From positions 25,552,625 through 25,616,624 of the forward strand of contig NC_088873.1 in the NCBI RefSeq assembly GCF_032884065.1: a DNA stretch of 64,000 nt. The letters are read 5' to 3'. The DNA is from Artemia franciscana (taxonomy: Eukaryota; Arthropoda; Branchiopoda; Anostraca; Artemiidae). The stretch's first letter is position 1. Each line of letters begins with the position of its first letter. The position numbers were made by a program, and so were the translations under genes. The notes beneath the pieces were generated by a model. It had not been told where the DNA came from. It ran no database searches and worked only from the letters and a program-made list of their open reading frames with translations. Shown here piece by piece: positions 10,301 to 22,680 of the stretch.

Positions 10301-11585
10301 CACAAAACTACGATTTTACCCCATGGAGGACCAAGTCGACATCAATGAAAATGATGATACCCAATTAACTCATAAGTATCAAAAACCCAGCTTCCCAGTT
10401 GCGGAGGATGTAATCCCACACGGTTGCCCATTTCTACCTGAAATACCACGTAGGTCATACAAGTAAAGGTACTTCAGACGAGCTAACCTTGGGATGTACA
10501 CCTAGTAGACGATACTCAATGTATTTTTTTTCAATTTGAGTTGGTAAAATAGTGGCGCGAAGCATCTGCATTTTATTACCTCAATTTTTTTTTGGGGGGG
10601 GGGTAGCAAATCAGCTGATGGAAATATGTGACGTAAGTCCACGGGAAGTAATTAATCGCACTTCGAAATCCCAGCCTGTGCCATTCCATTATAGGGCAGT
10701 CTTCTACAGCTGCCACTAATTTTATATTTTAAATTCTTTTGTTTAATCTTTAGCTTACCCAGCTGTGATAAACAGACCCCCAAAACATGAAGAAATAATT
10801 GAAATAAATTAAAATGTAAAAATAAATACTGTAAGATATTCTACACCATACATAATGCATATATTTTGGAATATAGACGGAATGTTAAAAAACTTTTCTT
10901 TTCTTCATTATTTTTATGTCATACTTTCTAGTTGCCTGCTAAATTTTGCATGTGGGGGAGCATTCCGCGAAGGGGGAGGATTTTCTAGGAGGCCTCGGAC
11001 TAGCACTGGTGTTTTCAGTGAAGTCCAAATTGCGATAACTGTAGTTCAAAGTACGGTGCATGCCATCCAACCTTACCCAAAGTAAGGTTCCATATGCAGC
11101 AGTTCTGACCTTAATTGTCGTATTTTGAATATTGCAAGTTTGGCTTTATTTTCCGTTAAAACTTTGTTTGTTTTAGGTTGCATTTCCTAATTTAAAGTAA
11201 CTTTCCTGCAGAATAACACAACTGTTTTTCGTATTGCAGAGTAACATCGCTATTTTTTGTGCTGGGAGAAATACTACTACTTTTATAGTTCTTGTTTTGT
11301 TTTAAGGTGATCAGTGGTATAAAACTTGGCACGGTAAAGATAATACATGCAAATTCAAGGATATTTTCAAGTAAGGGGATCGTGAAACAGAAAAAGTTTT
11401 CAGTAATTTTTGTGAATTTTGCTTTCATTAGCATATCATATGCAGACCAGTTAAAATACGGTTTTGATCCAGCATTTGAGCAACAGAATTTTTTTCAAAA
11501 TGTTCAGAAAAATTTGCTTAATGACATATGCAAAATCGGCTGCGCAGGAACACCCCATACTTCAGGGACAACAGGATCAAATCTC
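10301..11585. other. No gene seen
   Basis: AT-rich intronic sequence. Short G-runs (about 10594-10603) and diverged repeat scraps are visible. A 143-codon plus-strand frame at 11292-11723 has no recognisable domain, and its end overlaps an inverted piece of the downstream satellite, so I do not count it as a gene. Confidence 0.4.
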
Positions 11586-11589
11586 AAAT

Positions 11590-12775
11590 TCTGGATTGAA
11601 AGATCGTTTCCTATTAACTCAAGTCCAGCGGGACTAAAAATGACACAAGAATTGGAAAATTCCAGCTTTCAGGCGGACACGTTTCCAGGTCCGGATTTCA
11701 AGCGATTCTTTATATTTTGTTAATTGAATTTCTGAACATTTTGGTGTGCATTTGTGTGCAGGTACTACACAAATTAACAATCCGAATTTTGTATCCACCT
11801 CTGACCCCGCTTAGGGTTAAAATGAGGTACTAAATAAAAGAACTCTTCGATTCTATGTCACTTTCGGTCTCCACGGACTTATTAATAAGGAAACGATCAA
11901 TCCAGAAAATATTACAAAGATTTAAATTAAAGATCCCCCTCCTTTCAACCTCTTTTCCCTGACAAAGGGACATCTCTGCAAGGGCGGTTTCGAGCGTTTT
12001 GGAATTCGCTATTAAGATTTTGTTCTGAACATTTTGGAATTCGTAAGTGCACGGATACTGCATAAATTACGATTCTAATTTCTCAACCTCTCCCCTGACC
12101 TCGTTTAGGGTGGAAATAGTGCACTAATGACGGATGTTTTTAAATTCTTAGGCCATTTTCGGTCTACCCAGACTCGAATGAATAGGAGACGATCTTTCAA
12201 TCCATCAAATATTGCACAAATTATGATGCCAATTTTTCATTCCCCTCTGATCACGCTTAGGGTGAAAATGGGGTACTAAATTATAGAATTTTCCAACCCT
12301 AGTGTCATGTTCGACCCCCCCCCGGACTTGAATTAATAGGAAACGACCTTTCAATTATATATTATATTATCATGATACCAGAAATTATGTTTTTACCCCT
12401 CCTGACCTCGCCAAGGGTGGAAATGAGGTAAGTGATGGAATTTTTCAATTATGATGCTATTTTCGGTCTTCCCAGACTCGAATTGATAGGAAACGACTTT
12501 TCAATCCACCAAGTATTGCGCAAATTAAAATTTGAATTTTCATACCCCTCTGACCTCGCTTAGGATGGAAATTGGGCAATAAATTATGTAATTTTCTCAT
12601 CCTCACTTCATTTTCACCCTCTCTGGAATTAAATTCATAGGAAACAGTTTTTCATTCCAGAACACATTTCAGGAGTTTAAGTTCGAGATTCCCCCTCTTT
12701 TAGGGGAAAAAGGAGGTATTTCTACACGGCCGAATTTGGATACGTTATTAAGTGAATTTTTAGAACATTTTGGTG
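11590..12775. repeat. Satellite-like array, about 150-bp period, with longer-order structure
   Basis: The word AGGAAACGA (or close variants) recurs near 11887, 12183, 12337, 12487 and 12638, giving steps of about 296, 154, 150 and 151 bp. Each unit also carries a CCTCTGACC..CGCTTAGGGTGGAAAT block. A second module (TTCGAGATTCCCCCTC … AACATTTTGG) appears at about 11925-12040 and 12665-12775, and in part near 11690-11745, so the array has a higher-order unit of several monomers plus a spacer. A monomer fragment in inverted orientation lies at about 11590-11625. Confidence 0.8.
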
Positions 12776-15018
12776 CCAAAACAATTTCAGTTGCCTATTC
12801 AACGAAAAAAATTTACAAAAATCAATGGCAATAAGCGTATTAAATATGGGACAAATTTTTGTGTATTTTTGTAAATTTTTTCAGTTTTTATTTATTTCGA
12901 TTGATTTTTATGTATTCTAATGCACATACCAGACATGGGCTCAGAAGCAGACTGAAACAATCGCAGTTGCAATCTGATTCATTGGTCAACCAAGTCATCA
13001 GCCAAACTTGTTCAGAAGTAAGAATGAGCGTCCCAGTTATGCCTTCTAGAATCCACGCGAAATCGGACCTGTCCCTAAATTTTGTCATTAGGACATATTC
13101 AAAACAGATTCTTGCCGCATGTCCAAAGAACTAGATAGGAAGTAAAACTAGGTATTGAATTGAACCCTTTGAAAGTTTGTCTACGATTCGATCTTTGTGG
13201 GAGGACAGGACTCTTAAATTCCCGTCCTCAGGACATTCACCACATGAGGCCATTACATCTTTACAACACTTGGCCAAGAGTAAAATCTACTGCTCAAATT
13301 ATGCCTTTTAATCATTTTTATTCTATCGTTATCCACTTTTTTAAATCATATCAAATAATATATATTTTATCAAATACAATTGGAACCAAATATAGGTGAA
13401 ACTAAATTTCATTCAGTCAAGACTGAAAAAATTTATTTTAACAATGAGCCTACTACAAATCATGAGCTTCAATTAGTAGAGAAATTTACTACTAGGGCTT
13501 TGTCGAGGACCCTCAGGGAAAAGGGGATGATCTGTCAGAAAAATGACCATGTTGTTTGAAAAGAGCGTAAAATACGTAATCTAGTGGTTCTTATTTATTT
13601 TTTAGGTTTATTGATTCAGAAAAGGTCAACCACTCAATATTTAGGTTACCTATTAACCTTAATGCAGGGAAATTGCAGCCTACTAATAGGTGGTTAATTA
13701 AGAAGAGGCAAAAAAAAAAAAAAAAAAAATGAAGAAGGTAGCTTAGTTCTTTCAGCCTACAGTTACAGGTTATCCTAACCCAATGTAAATTCTAGGTGAT
13801 TCTTATCCCTGCCTCCAGTTATCTTTTTTATTATATGTAAGAAAAGATATATAGGATCAGTCATACTTACATTCAAATGACTTAGACCTCACACTGGAAT
13901 ATTTTTGAAAAAAAGCAACAAAATCTACTACATTTTCTACTACAGAATCTAAATGTGTAGTATCTTTTATTTAAAATCTCGGATATGCTGATGCCGTTTC
14001 AACATCTGTTTTAAATGTCTTACCATGGCTAATGATTATCTCTCCAAAAATATTTAATAAATTCAACCTTACAAAAATATCCAGTGACAGGAAGGCAATA
14101 AAAAGGTAAGACCTATGGAGATGGGTTTTATGCTTTAATTTTTCCGAAAATTGGTTCACTACTATGAAGAAAAATTAACAAGAAGTTTTTAGATATAAGC
14201 AATAGCTTTCAAATAAGCTGTTATCTATAATGCTCCACTAACAATGACCACTAAAGAAACAGAAAAAAAAGAATACATCACTGTCCTTAACTGTAACTAC
14301 CCAAGCTAAAATGTGACTTTCTTCCATTTTTGAGATGCAGGGAAAAGAACCTCAGGTTAAGGGTTTTAGATGATGGCAATTCCAATGGTATTTTATTTCA
14401 ATCCACTATTAAGGAGGGATTTCAGACTCGTCTTCGAAATCCCATTAAATTTTTTTTTCATCACTACAATTTATTTTGAAGCTCAACATGGATAATAGTT
14501 ACCCATTCTTGACTAAATGACATGGCAATTATTATACATTGGAAATATCATTTTACACGTTTATTTATTTCAATTTTGAATACTAGGGGTTGCACTTTAC
14601 GAGGTTATAGCAGCCATCATGGAATGCCCATGCTATCTATCATATAGAGAAGTTTTCAGAAATACTTCCAAGGAGAGGATCTTCTGGAACAATGTTAACA
14701 AGAAAATGGATTATGTCATGCCTAATTTTCCCATTGGCCAGAAGTGTAGCTAGGGTTTTCTGTGTTCAGGGACAATGGCAGTTTTGGTACCCTTTGCAAC
14801 CATAATTATCACAATATAAGTAAACAAATATAGTTAAAATATAGTCCGGTAAACAATTGTTAAAAAAAGAAGAGATGAATGATGTAAGACTGAAATTTTG
14901 GGTAAGTCCATTTTTGAGATTAAAATTCACAATCTCAGATTTGATTCAATTTCGGCATTAGAAGAGAACTATAAGACAAAATGACTGTCATATTTACCAA
15001 AATAAAAGGTGAACTTAC
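12776..15018. other. delta-COP intron sequence without recognised genes
   Basis: Short frames on both strands (for example 12859-13134 plus and 13971-14159 minus) have no motif I can name. A 19-A run lies near 13712-13730. No splice-bounded conserved exon was found here. Confidence 0.4.
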
Positions 15019-15194
15019 CTTACAGCATCAGTTTCTACTAGTGTATGTTGCTGTTGTGAGGCTTTTCCTGATGTAATCAACTTAGGGAATGATGCCAACA
15101 AGCCTTCTATTCTAGATTTGGATATCTCAACAAAGTGACGGGAAACCAAAACTTTCCCATTTTTAGTGACCAGTGAAGCTGCTATAAGGACCAT
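15019..15194 (-). CDS. ARCN1: Coatomer subunit delta, first coding exon (start codon)
   Basis: The exon begins with ATG at 15194-15192 and reads [40 protein letters not shown] and HTLVETDAV. This is the N-terminus of delta-COP: the beta strands and helix of the longin-like domain that packs in the COPI F-subcomplex with beta-COP. It ends with AG at a |gtaagt donor, so the split arginine codon is completed by the first base of the exon at 5077. The joined product keeps the conserved R-YVYQP junction, which fixes both splice sites. Compared with vertebrate delta-COP it has a few extra residues (SQQQ-like) before [10 protein letters not shown] …tttttgccag tract 16 bases upstream of the ATG could be a 3' splice site for a 5' UTR exon. 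The gene points away from the SAM-carrier gene. Confidence 0.95.
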
Positions 15195-16755
15195 TATGTT
15201 TCAGGATAACCTGGCAAAAATATAACTAATATATCGTGTACATATTAATATAATATAACTACATTTTACCTAAGTTAGCTGCAGATTAACACATATCAAT
15301 ATTGCAGCTATAAAACCAATGGCCATCCTCAGAAAAAGAGAATGAGAATTAAGTGCAAGTGATGAAAATAATAGTATAATTAAAAACTAGACAAGAAAAT
15401 GCAAACAAAAACCAAAGGAGCCTTGACACCATAACCCTGAGGAAGCTCACCCAAGATTTATAAAGTAGGTTATTTTTTACAACAATCTCTTTTTAAAATG
15501 ATGTCTGTTGTGGTAGCCAACCTGATTCTGTGTCAAGACACAAGCCTGCAAAGCCAGCAAAATTAGAGTTTATCCAAGGGATTTGTCCAGGTAAAAAGGA
15601 GGGAGTGGGGGAAGTACAATTAAAATGAAAGCAACTATGAAAATAAGGATTCTCTGATAAGAATAGAGCAAGAATTTAATTGTAATTGTAGCTAGTTTAG
15701 AAGGGGATCTTGCAACAAGACTATACATTTCAATACAGAAAAGTGCTTGTCTGAGAGGGTCAGTGATCCAGGCCTAAGAACCTGAAAATATCTTCCTAAA
15801 AAAATGTCTGCAGTTAAGGTTACCTATAAGACAGAAATTAGATTGGATAAAAAAAAATACACCATTAGATTTTTCCATTCAGTGCTCTTTCTAAATAATA
15901 ATGATCACTGCTACTAAGGTTACACCCCCCCCCCTGATGAGTCCAGATATGGCTTAATCTATATAAAAAAAAAGTTTGCTGATTTTGTGGGTTTACCATC
16001 ATTGGTGAGATTCCAAATGAAGGGTTTGTTGCTACCCTGGGATTAAGTTGAGTTAGGAGCTTCACTAAATCCTGATTTACCTTGTTTTAAAGAATTTAAA
16101 AGTATCTGCTTCAAATAAAAAAAAAAATTATAATAATTCTAATACAGCTTAAAATCCAACCTAAATCACTGGAATTACATTTTTAAAAATAAAAGTCAAT
16201 AAGCTGTAGGTCTCAAACCAAAGTTAGGCAAAAATTGTACTGGGATGCAGTTACAATGGCTACTATGTTTGGATAGAACATTGAATTGAAAATCTAATAG
16301 TATATTTCTTATTTTCTACCTGTTTTTCTCCTATAAGCAACCTTAGCCATTTTTGCTGTATATGCAGTCTAGACAGCTTCATTCACTTGGTATAGCAATA
16401 GCAATTTTCTGAATTAGCAAAACTCTTCTGCAAATCCTAATTATTTAAGATTTCTTATATAAAAAAAAATGTCAAATTCTTTCTGTAACATAAGTCTACT
16501 GCCAGAAGTAAATCCAGAAAGGGTTTAGGGACATATGCCCGCTTTGGAGGTTGAAAGTTCCACAAGCTACTAGGGCAAAATGCCAATGGGGGAGCCCAAG
16601 TTTCATTGGTGCTTCTCCACCCTACATGTTAATCCTATATCTGACCCTGTTCATGTCTATAAAACTGAATCAGGTATTAGGTATTTGAAGTTTATTGAAT
16701 AAAAGAAAAAGTAATTTCATCTGAAAGTTGAGCAACATTAAAACTTAGATGAACA
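15195..16755. other. Upstream flank of delta-COP; no gene seen
   Basis: This stretch should hold the promoter or a 5' UTR intron of delta-COP, but no unambiguous TATA or initiator was identified. The sequence is AT-rich with scattered A-runs and a C-run (15926-15935). No conserved frame is visible on either strand. Confidence 0.4.
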
Positions 16756-17125
16756 GACATTATTTACACATGTAAGGGGGCTTCCCCCTCCTCAATACCT
16801 CACTCTTTATGCTAAAGTGCGATAACTTTTTGTTTCAATTATTTAAGAATGACTCCTGAAACACAAGGGCTGTTAATTAGAATAATAAGTTTTTTCAAAA
16901 TTTCAAAAAAAAACTTTAGCATAAAGAGTGAGGCATTGAGGAGATGGCAACTCCCCTTCTATATGGTAACTTGATGAACTTTACATATTTTGAATAAGTA
17001 TCAAAATTTGATTCTCTTGATGTATCTACTGTTATTAGAGTTTTGGGTACTATTGCACCCTATTGCTTCTTACATACAGTTTGTTACCATGAACTGTTTG
17101 ATTATACTTTGTGTCTATAAAGTGA
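16756..17125 (+). repeat. Hairpin MITE-like repeat with family B tail
   Basis: Arms CCTCCTCAATACCTCACTC and its complement (near 16789-16807 and 16928-16947) flank a core with AAGAATGACTCCTGAAACAC, a core shared with the copies at 19299, 45930 and 46165. The tail to 17125 contains TTTGTTACCATGAACTGTTT, the end block of family B (compare 47325-47352). Confidence 0.7.
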
Positions 17126-17928
17126 CCAATACACAGGTGATGGATCTAAAACAAATTAAGTATTTGTTTATATGATTTGTTAAGACTGGACTATTCATGA
17201 CTGGCTGACTACAACCTAGAATTTTTTTTTCTTTTTCCAACATTTTAACTTAAACAAAAGCTACCTTTACTTCCAAGCCCAGTTAAACAAAATTCCCCTC
17301 CTTCACAACAATTGCCTTGTGTTACTTTGGCGATAACCTTGCCTTGTGTGACCTTCCTCATGGGTGACTTGAGCCCAAAAATGGGAAAAGATTTAGCCTA
17401 CAGAATAATCATGCATCACAGGCAACAAATCATACCCTCATTTTTCAAAAAAAGCTTACACATTGAATAATAGCCTAGTGAAGCTTCTTAAAAATAAATA
17501 TATACACATAGGACTTTCCTGCAGTTTTTAACTCCCTGAAAATTTTTCGGGTAATAAGTGCTTGGTAAAATATTCAAAGTTTTTTTTAAGATACATGGGG
17601 TGATCAATAAACATTATAATGTCATTTCAAACTGTTTCCAAATGCTACCAAAGAACAGGTCCAAATCTAATTTTCCAGAAACTAGACCAACAATTGAGAA
17701 TATGGGGCAATCTTGACCAGAAGGAGATTTTACTACTGTTTTCCATGATCTGTGGACACTCGCTTATTATTCAAGTGCCAAACAAATGAGAAGATGCCAC
17801 AAACATACATAGACAGCCTGAGGACACAGGGATGTTAGTAGATAAAATTACAAGATGCTCTATTAGCTGTCAGAAGTGATCAAGTGACAGAAAGTGAGGC
17901 AGAGAAAACATTCAACCACCCAGAAGTA

Positions 17929-17931
<3 letters not shown>
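17126..17931. other. No gene seen
   Basis: AT-rich sequence. The part just before the poly(A) tract (17640-17931) is less repetitive and could be the body of an old retrocopy ending in poly(A), but I cannot identify a source gene. Confidence 0.3.

Positions 17932-17992
<61 letters not shown>
17932..17992 (+). repeat. Poly(A) tract, 61 bp
   Basis: An uninterrupted run of A. It may be the tail of a plus-strand retrotransposed sequence whose body I cannot identify. Confidence 0.9.
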
Positions 17993-17994
<2 letters not shown>

Positions 17995-18189
17995 AACCTA
18001 GTCTCGCCCTCTTAGGCCCTCAGGGATGACAGTGCTAAGTGAAGAGAAAGAGCTTGGTGAAACAAACAGCTATTAAATTATCTCAATTTGGTTTACCCAT
18101 GGATAAATTTGAATTTAAAAATTTGGTTCAGACTTATTTTAACAGTTATGGACAAACTGTCATAAAACTTTCAAATTAACTTACTTGGA

Positions 18190-19620
18190 ATGACTGAACC
18201 TGGTTACCAAACTGTTCATGGTAATGAATTGTAAGTAAGGAGCAAGTTAGCTCAAAAGTAACCATTAGTCTTTTGATATCAATAGATACATCAAAAGAAT
18301 CAGCTTATTATGCTGTTTCTAACTCAGCATCTTAATTATAATCACATCACAAGATTCATTGTAACTGAGCTATTAAAGAAGTTTCAAGCTGCTATGTACA
18401 AAAATGTAGAATTTTGCATTTTTCGCCAGAAGAAAGACCACAGATGATGTATGTTTATTTGCTGTTTTTTCCAACGGGGGATCATATCAAAATAATAGTC
18501 TTAGAAGATTAGGATAGGTTGCATTCAAATGGAAATTATAAGTTCTAGTGCCCTTTTCAAGTGGCAAAAAGTTTTCAGAGAATAATTAGTCCCTTCTTAT
18601 GTCCCTTTTGCCTCAAAGCTATCTGAAAAAAAAAATTTGGAATAGTCATTTTGTTCAGCATAGTTAAAAGATCCAATAACTATGTCTTTAGGAGCAGCAT
18701 GACCCCAAGCATGCATGTTATAAAATTTGCCCACTGTTTATGTATAGTAATTGTTGTTGGGAAGAAAATAATTTTTTTTTGGAAGGGGGGGGGGGGGTGG
18801 GTTTCCAAAGAGATTTTTTCACAGGGAGGAAAATTTTGGGGATTAACTTTCGAAGGAAAATTATAAACTGGGGGAAATGACAGAATTCCAATTCAAAATT
18901 ATTTTTATTTGTCTTACTTTTTCATTGTCAACTCAATTTTGCAGGTAGAGATGTTCTGGGGGAATTATCTGGGGGTTATTTTCAGCAAGTTTGGATTTCT
19001 AGGAAAAAAATTCCATGGATGGGGGAATTTCTGGATTGATTGAAGTGGTTAAGGTCTTTTCAAATGAAAGTAGGCTAAGGAGAACATTTCAGGCTGAATT
19101 GTCTATAATACATTTTAAGGGGTGGGGATTTTCAGCAAGAATAGAATTGTCTAAAGGGAACTTTATTGGGCTGTATTTGGATGAGAGAATTTCCATAGAG
19201 GAGTTTCTCCAGAGGGGAAGGTATTCTTCATGGCATGTGAGCCAGATTTAGGCTGCCAGCATCATTTGAACAACAATCATAATTAAATATGAACAAAAAC
19301 AATTTTTTTTTAACTGAGAGTAAGGAGCAACATTATAATTCAAAACAAACAAAAATTATTCAGTATATGCAGGGATTGCCCCCTCCTGAGTACCTTGCTG
19401 TTTATACTAAAGTTTGTCCCAATTTTTTTTAAGAACAGTTCCTGAAACACAAGGGCCATTTGATTAGAATATGGAGCTTTTTAAAGTGTTTAAAGCTTTA
19501 GCATAAAGACCCAGGTATTGAAGAGTGGGGCAACCCCCTTAATATACAGGATGATATCTATTTGTTTTGAGTGTTAATGTTGCTCCTTACTTTCACTTAA
19601 ATAAAACTTGTTTTTTATTT
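18190..19620 (-). repeat. Composite repeat: family B plus hairpin MITE (reverse orientation)
   Basis: In reverse orientation, 18190-18860 matches the block order of 46640-47360 (the AAAGACATAGTTA-type block, the ATGAGCCC-type block and the GTAAGTAAGGAGC end block). At the other end, 19299-19620 is a hairpin repeat with arms containing GTAAGGAGCAACATTA and AATGTTGCTCCTTAC. The order is the same as in the 46 kb copy, so hairpin and body move, or are inherited, as one unit of about 1.4 kb. Frames inside (for example 19015-19251) are not genes. Confidence 0.65.
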
Positions 19621-20030
19621 ATTTGGTTCCTTTCAGGGAATAGAGTATAAAGTGAAAAATCTGCAAGCAATATTAAACATTCTAGAACAGCTAAGAGAAG
19701 TAATTACCTTAAACTACCTTAAATCACACTTGCTAGCAATATGGACAAATCCAGTTTACACCAGTTAGTGATACTTGAGCTGCAGTACATCTGCTGCATC
19801 CCATTTAGTGAGCCATGGTTTTGTCACCATGTCCTTGTTGAGATTTAGTTTGAAACCATTAATTGTTGTAGATCCTACTGCCTTCTTGCTGATGCTGTTG
19901 CCCCAGACTTACAATTGGATTATGGAAGAAACTGCTTCTTTTTCTTGTCTTGGCATGCTTGCAGAACAGCTTTACAGAATGACCTCTGGTAATTGACAAC
20001 CAAGCAGGTCTAAACGTATCTTAGTCATCA
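19621..20030. other. Flank of the LINE nest; no gene seen
   Basis: No recognisable motif. It may contain the 3' untranslated part of the I/Jockey-like LINE, since that element's coding remnant stops near 20160 on the minus strand and an AATAAATAAAAAAC-type end lies near 19610-19625. Confidence 0.3.
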
Positions 20031-20611
20031 AACTTGAGTAGCTTATAGGTCATTATCACACCGCCTTACCTTAATCTATCTAAGAGCTTGAAGGTTTTCC
20101 AGACCTGTAGTGCTCTTGGGTTGATGACTGCCAGTGGAATCTCCACTGCTTTCTCTCCTACTCCTGGTCAAATTGGTTAAGGGATTTTCTCAGGTCAATC
20201 ATATTTTGGCACCATTCCAGTAAGTGTTTGATAGAGCAAGGTTCATTAGAACAATCACAATTTTGACTGCTCACTAAATTCAATCTTTTGAGGTGTTTAT
20301 TTGATATAGCATGTCCAGTCCTTAATCTGAATAGCATATTTGCACCTATTCTTTTTTTAAGTATTGACGATTTATTCGGGGGTTTACCTTTAAAATATTG
20401 AACATATCTATTGATGAATACTCATTGTTATATATTATTCCTCTTCTTTTAGTTTCCCACTTTACTGTTCAAGTTACTTAAATAAGACCTGTATTCTGTT
20501 TTCAGTGGTCCAAAAAGCTGCACCTTTGCCATCAAATCCACTGTGTTATTACCCCATATATCACAATGGCTTAGGTACCATTGAATAGCCACCCCTATAT
20601 TCTTGGAGTTT
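20031..20611 (-). mobile_element. I/Jockey-like LINE, 3' part (split by a second LINE)
   Basis: The minus-strand reading gives AIQWYLSHCDIWGNNTVDLM just below 20600. This is the end of a retroelement RNase H domain (W-x-P-S-H … G-N-x-x-A-D). It is followed by LRTGHAISNKHLKRLNL and a CDCSNEPCSIKHLLEWC zinc-type tail, typical of the C-terminus of I and Jockey-type elements. It directly continues the RNase H frame that breaks off at 24561, so the two segments are halves of one element. Confidence 0.8.
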
Positions 20612-20761
20612 TATTTTTATTTATTTATTAATACCAAATATGGTAAGCTTCAAACTTGTCACAATAAACATAATAAATAGAAGTTATGACAATACTGACA
20701 ACATAATACACACATACAAATCAATGAAAATAACGACTACAACAAACACTGACAAATAATA

Positions 20762-21181
20762 CTATAAATTATTTAAAAATGATTTACTTTGAAAATTTGT
20801 TTCTGCTAGTCTTATTTTGAATCTGTTTATGTCATCTGTTAGAAATGTTTTAGGTGGAAGGTCATTCCATGGCTTCCACACCCTCCTGTAAAATGAATGT
20901 TGTCCTATTTTCCTTTTTGAGAGTGAGGGGTACAATTTATGTGGGTGATAACGGGTCCTGTTAGTGTCATTAAACGTGAAGAACTGTGATAGACTTATAT
21001 TATCAATGCCTTTGATTATACGGAATGTGTTAATAATGTCTGCCCTATCCCTTCGGAATTGAAGACTTGACAATCCTAGCCTGTGCAGTCTATTTTCATA
21101 TGGCAAATGTTTCAAATAAGGTACAAGCTTAGTTGCTCTTTGCTGTATTTTTTCAACCCTTGCTCTGTCATTTTTATTCAA
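20762..21181 (-). pseudogene. C-terminal domain of the CR1-like LINE ORF2
   Basis: The frame holds RVEKIQQRATKLVPYLKHLP, YENRLHRLGLSSLQFRRDR, then FTFNDTNRTRYHPHKLYPS and RRVWKPWNDLPPKTFL, ending with a stop at 20762-20764. This is the conserved tail that follows the RT thumb in CR1, L2 and related LINEs. It is separated from the RT frame by a break between 21182 and 21313. Confidence 0.8.
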
Positions 21182-21312
21182 TGGATACCATACTGACGAA
21201 TTGTATTCAAGTATTGGTCAAACTGTTGATTTATAAATGGCAATGAATGAACAGAGATTAAACTTACGGAAATTCCGTCTAAGACATAATAGCTGATAGT
21301 TTGCCTTATGAT

Positions 21313-22260
21313 TTACTTCAAAGACATGCTTGCAAACCTAAGACTAGAATCAAAATGAACACCAAGGTCACGGACATTTTCAACAGGTAAGATTGAATGT
21401 CCAGCAAGATGGTATTGGCAACTTTGTTCTACTTTGCCGAAGTAATGGACAACCCTAAACTTATTTTCGTTGACAAACATGGAGTTAGCATTACACCAAT
21501 TGTGCACTGCATCCAAGTCTTTTTGAAGCAACAAAGCTTCATCTGAATTTGTCAAGGAGCGGTAGAGCTTTACATCATCTGCAAACATTTTAATTGTGGA
21601 ATGGTGGACAACAAGAGGCAAGTCATTGATGAAAAGGCAGAAAAGTACTGGACCAAGGCAACTACCTTGTAGAATGCCACTTAAAACTATCTCAGCAGAG
21701 GACAAAGCATCACCTACAATCACTTTCTGCGTCCTGCCTGTTAGATAATCACCAATCCAATTCAATGTTCTGGCACCAAGGTGATATACCTCATACTTTT
21801 GAAGTAAAAGCGGAATGGAAATTTTATCAAACACCTTAGAAAAATCTATATAGATGCAATCAAACCTGAGACCTTCATCTGCCATCCTAGGGAAATCAGT
21901 AATTACTTCCAAAAGCTGTGTATTACATGAATGTTTTTTACGGAATCCATGTTGAGATGGATGCCAAAGAAGATTTGATTCAAAATAATTTTGTATTCTC
22001 TTGACAATTAGTTTTTCCATAACTCTGGAAAAAATTGAAGTGTTTGATATTGGTCTATAGTTTTTAAATTGCGTTTTTGTGCCACTTTTATACAGGGGTT
22101 TAATTATTGCTTTTTTCCATGCCAAAGGGCAAGTACCAGATGCCAGACACAGATTATACAAATGTGTCAGTGGTTCAGTGAGTACTGTTGCAAGCTCTTG
22201 GATCATATGGTTTGAAAATTCATGAATGTCTGGTGATTTATTTGTGTCAAGATGCTTCAA
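21313..22260 (-). pseudogene. Reverse transcriptase domain of the CR1-like LINE
   Basis: RT motifs appear in order: AIIKPLYKSGTKTQFKNYRP (motif 1-2), SQHGFRKKHSCNTQLLEV (motif 2a), DCIYIDFSKVFDKISIPLLL (motif A, with catalytic D), SGILQGSCLGPVLFCLFIND (motif B) and TIKMFADDVKLYRS (motif C, FADD catalytic pair). The expected VPQGS of motif B reads as ILQGS, and AFD of motif A reads as VFD. This is a single long frame of 315 codons, unusually well kept for this window. The true ORF2 is longer; upstream linker sequence continues in another frame to 22681. Confidence 0.9.
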
Positions 22261-22680
22261 GACCTCAAAAACTTGTTGATCATCGAAGTCAGAATCATCA
22301 AAATCTATTGTGAAATTGGTAGAAAAATTAGGATCAATAGGAGTTTCACTCTGAGGTCGTGTAAAAACAGATGAGAAAAGTTTATTAAAATGTTCAGCTT
22401 TTTCATTATCATCATCTATATTTGTCTGTGTTTCAGGGTCAGTGAATGAAGTTGAGGATGGGGACTGTGAAATTTGGTTTTTTCTTAGATATTTCCAAAG
22501 CCTTTTTGGGCAACTTTGAGCTGATGCAATGATAGATGATTCAAGTGCCTCATGATTTGACCGAAGAAGCCTAGTTGCTCTATTTCTTGCTCTTTTATAT
22601 CTTATCCATGACTCAGTGCTTCTTATTTTAATATACTCACGCCACCGATAATTTATTTTGTTAATAGCTTGTAGAATTTC

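Noticed and set aside
11292..11723. 143-codon plus-strand frame
   Set aside because: Its C-terminal part is the inverted satellite monomer and the rest has no recognisable motif or splice context.
13971..14159. Possible delta-COP exon on the minus strand ending at a GTAAGA-like donor
   Set aside because: The delta-COP frame passes directly from 15019 to 5077 in phase, with the conserved residues continuous, so no coding exon is needed between them.
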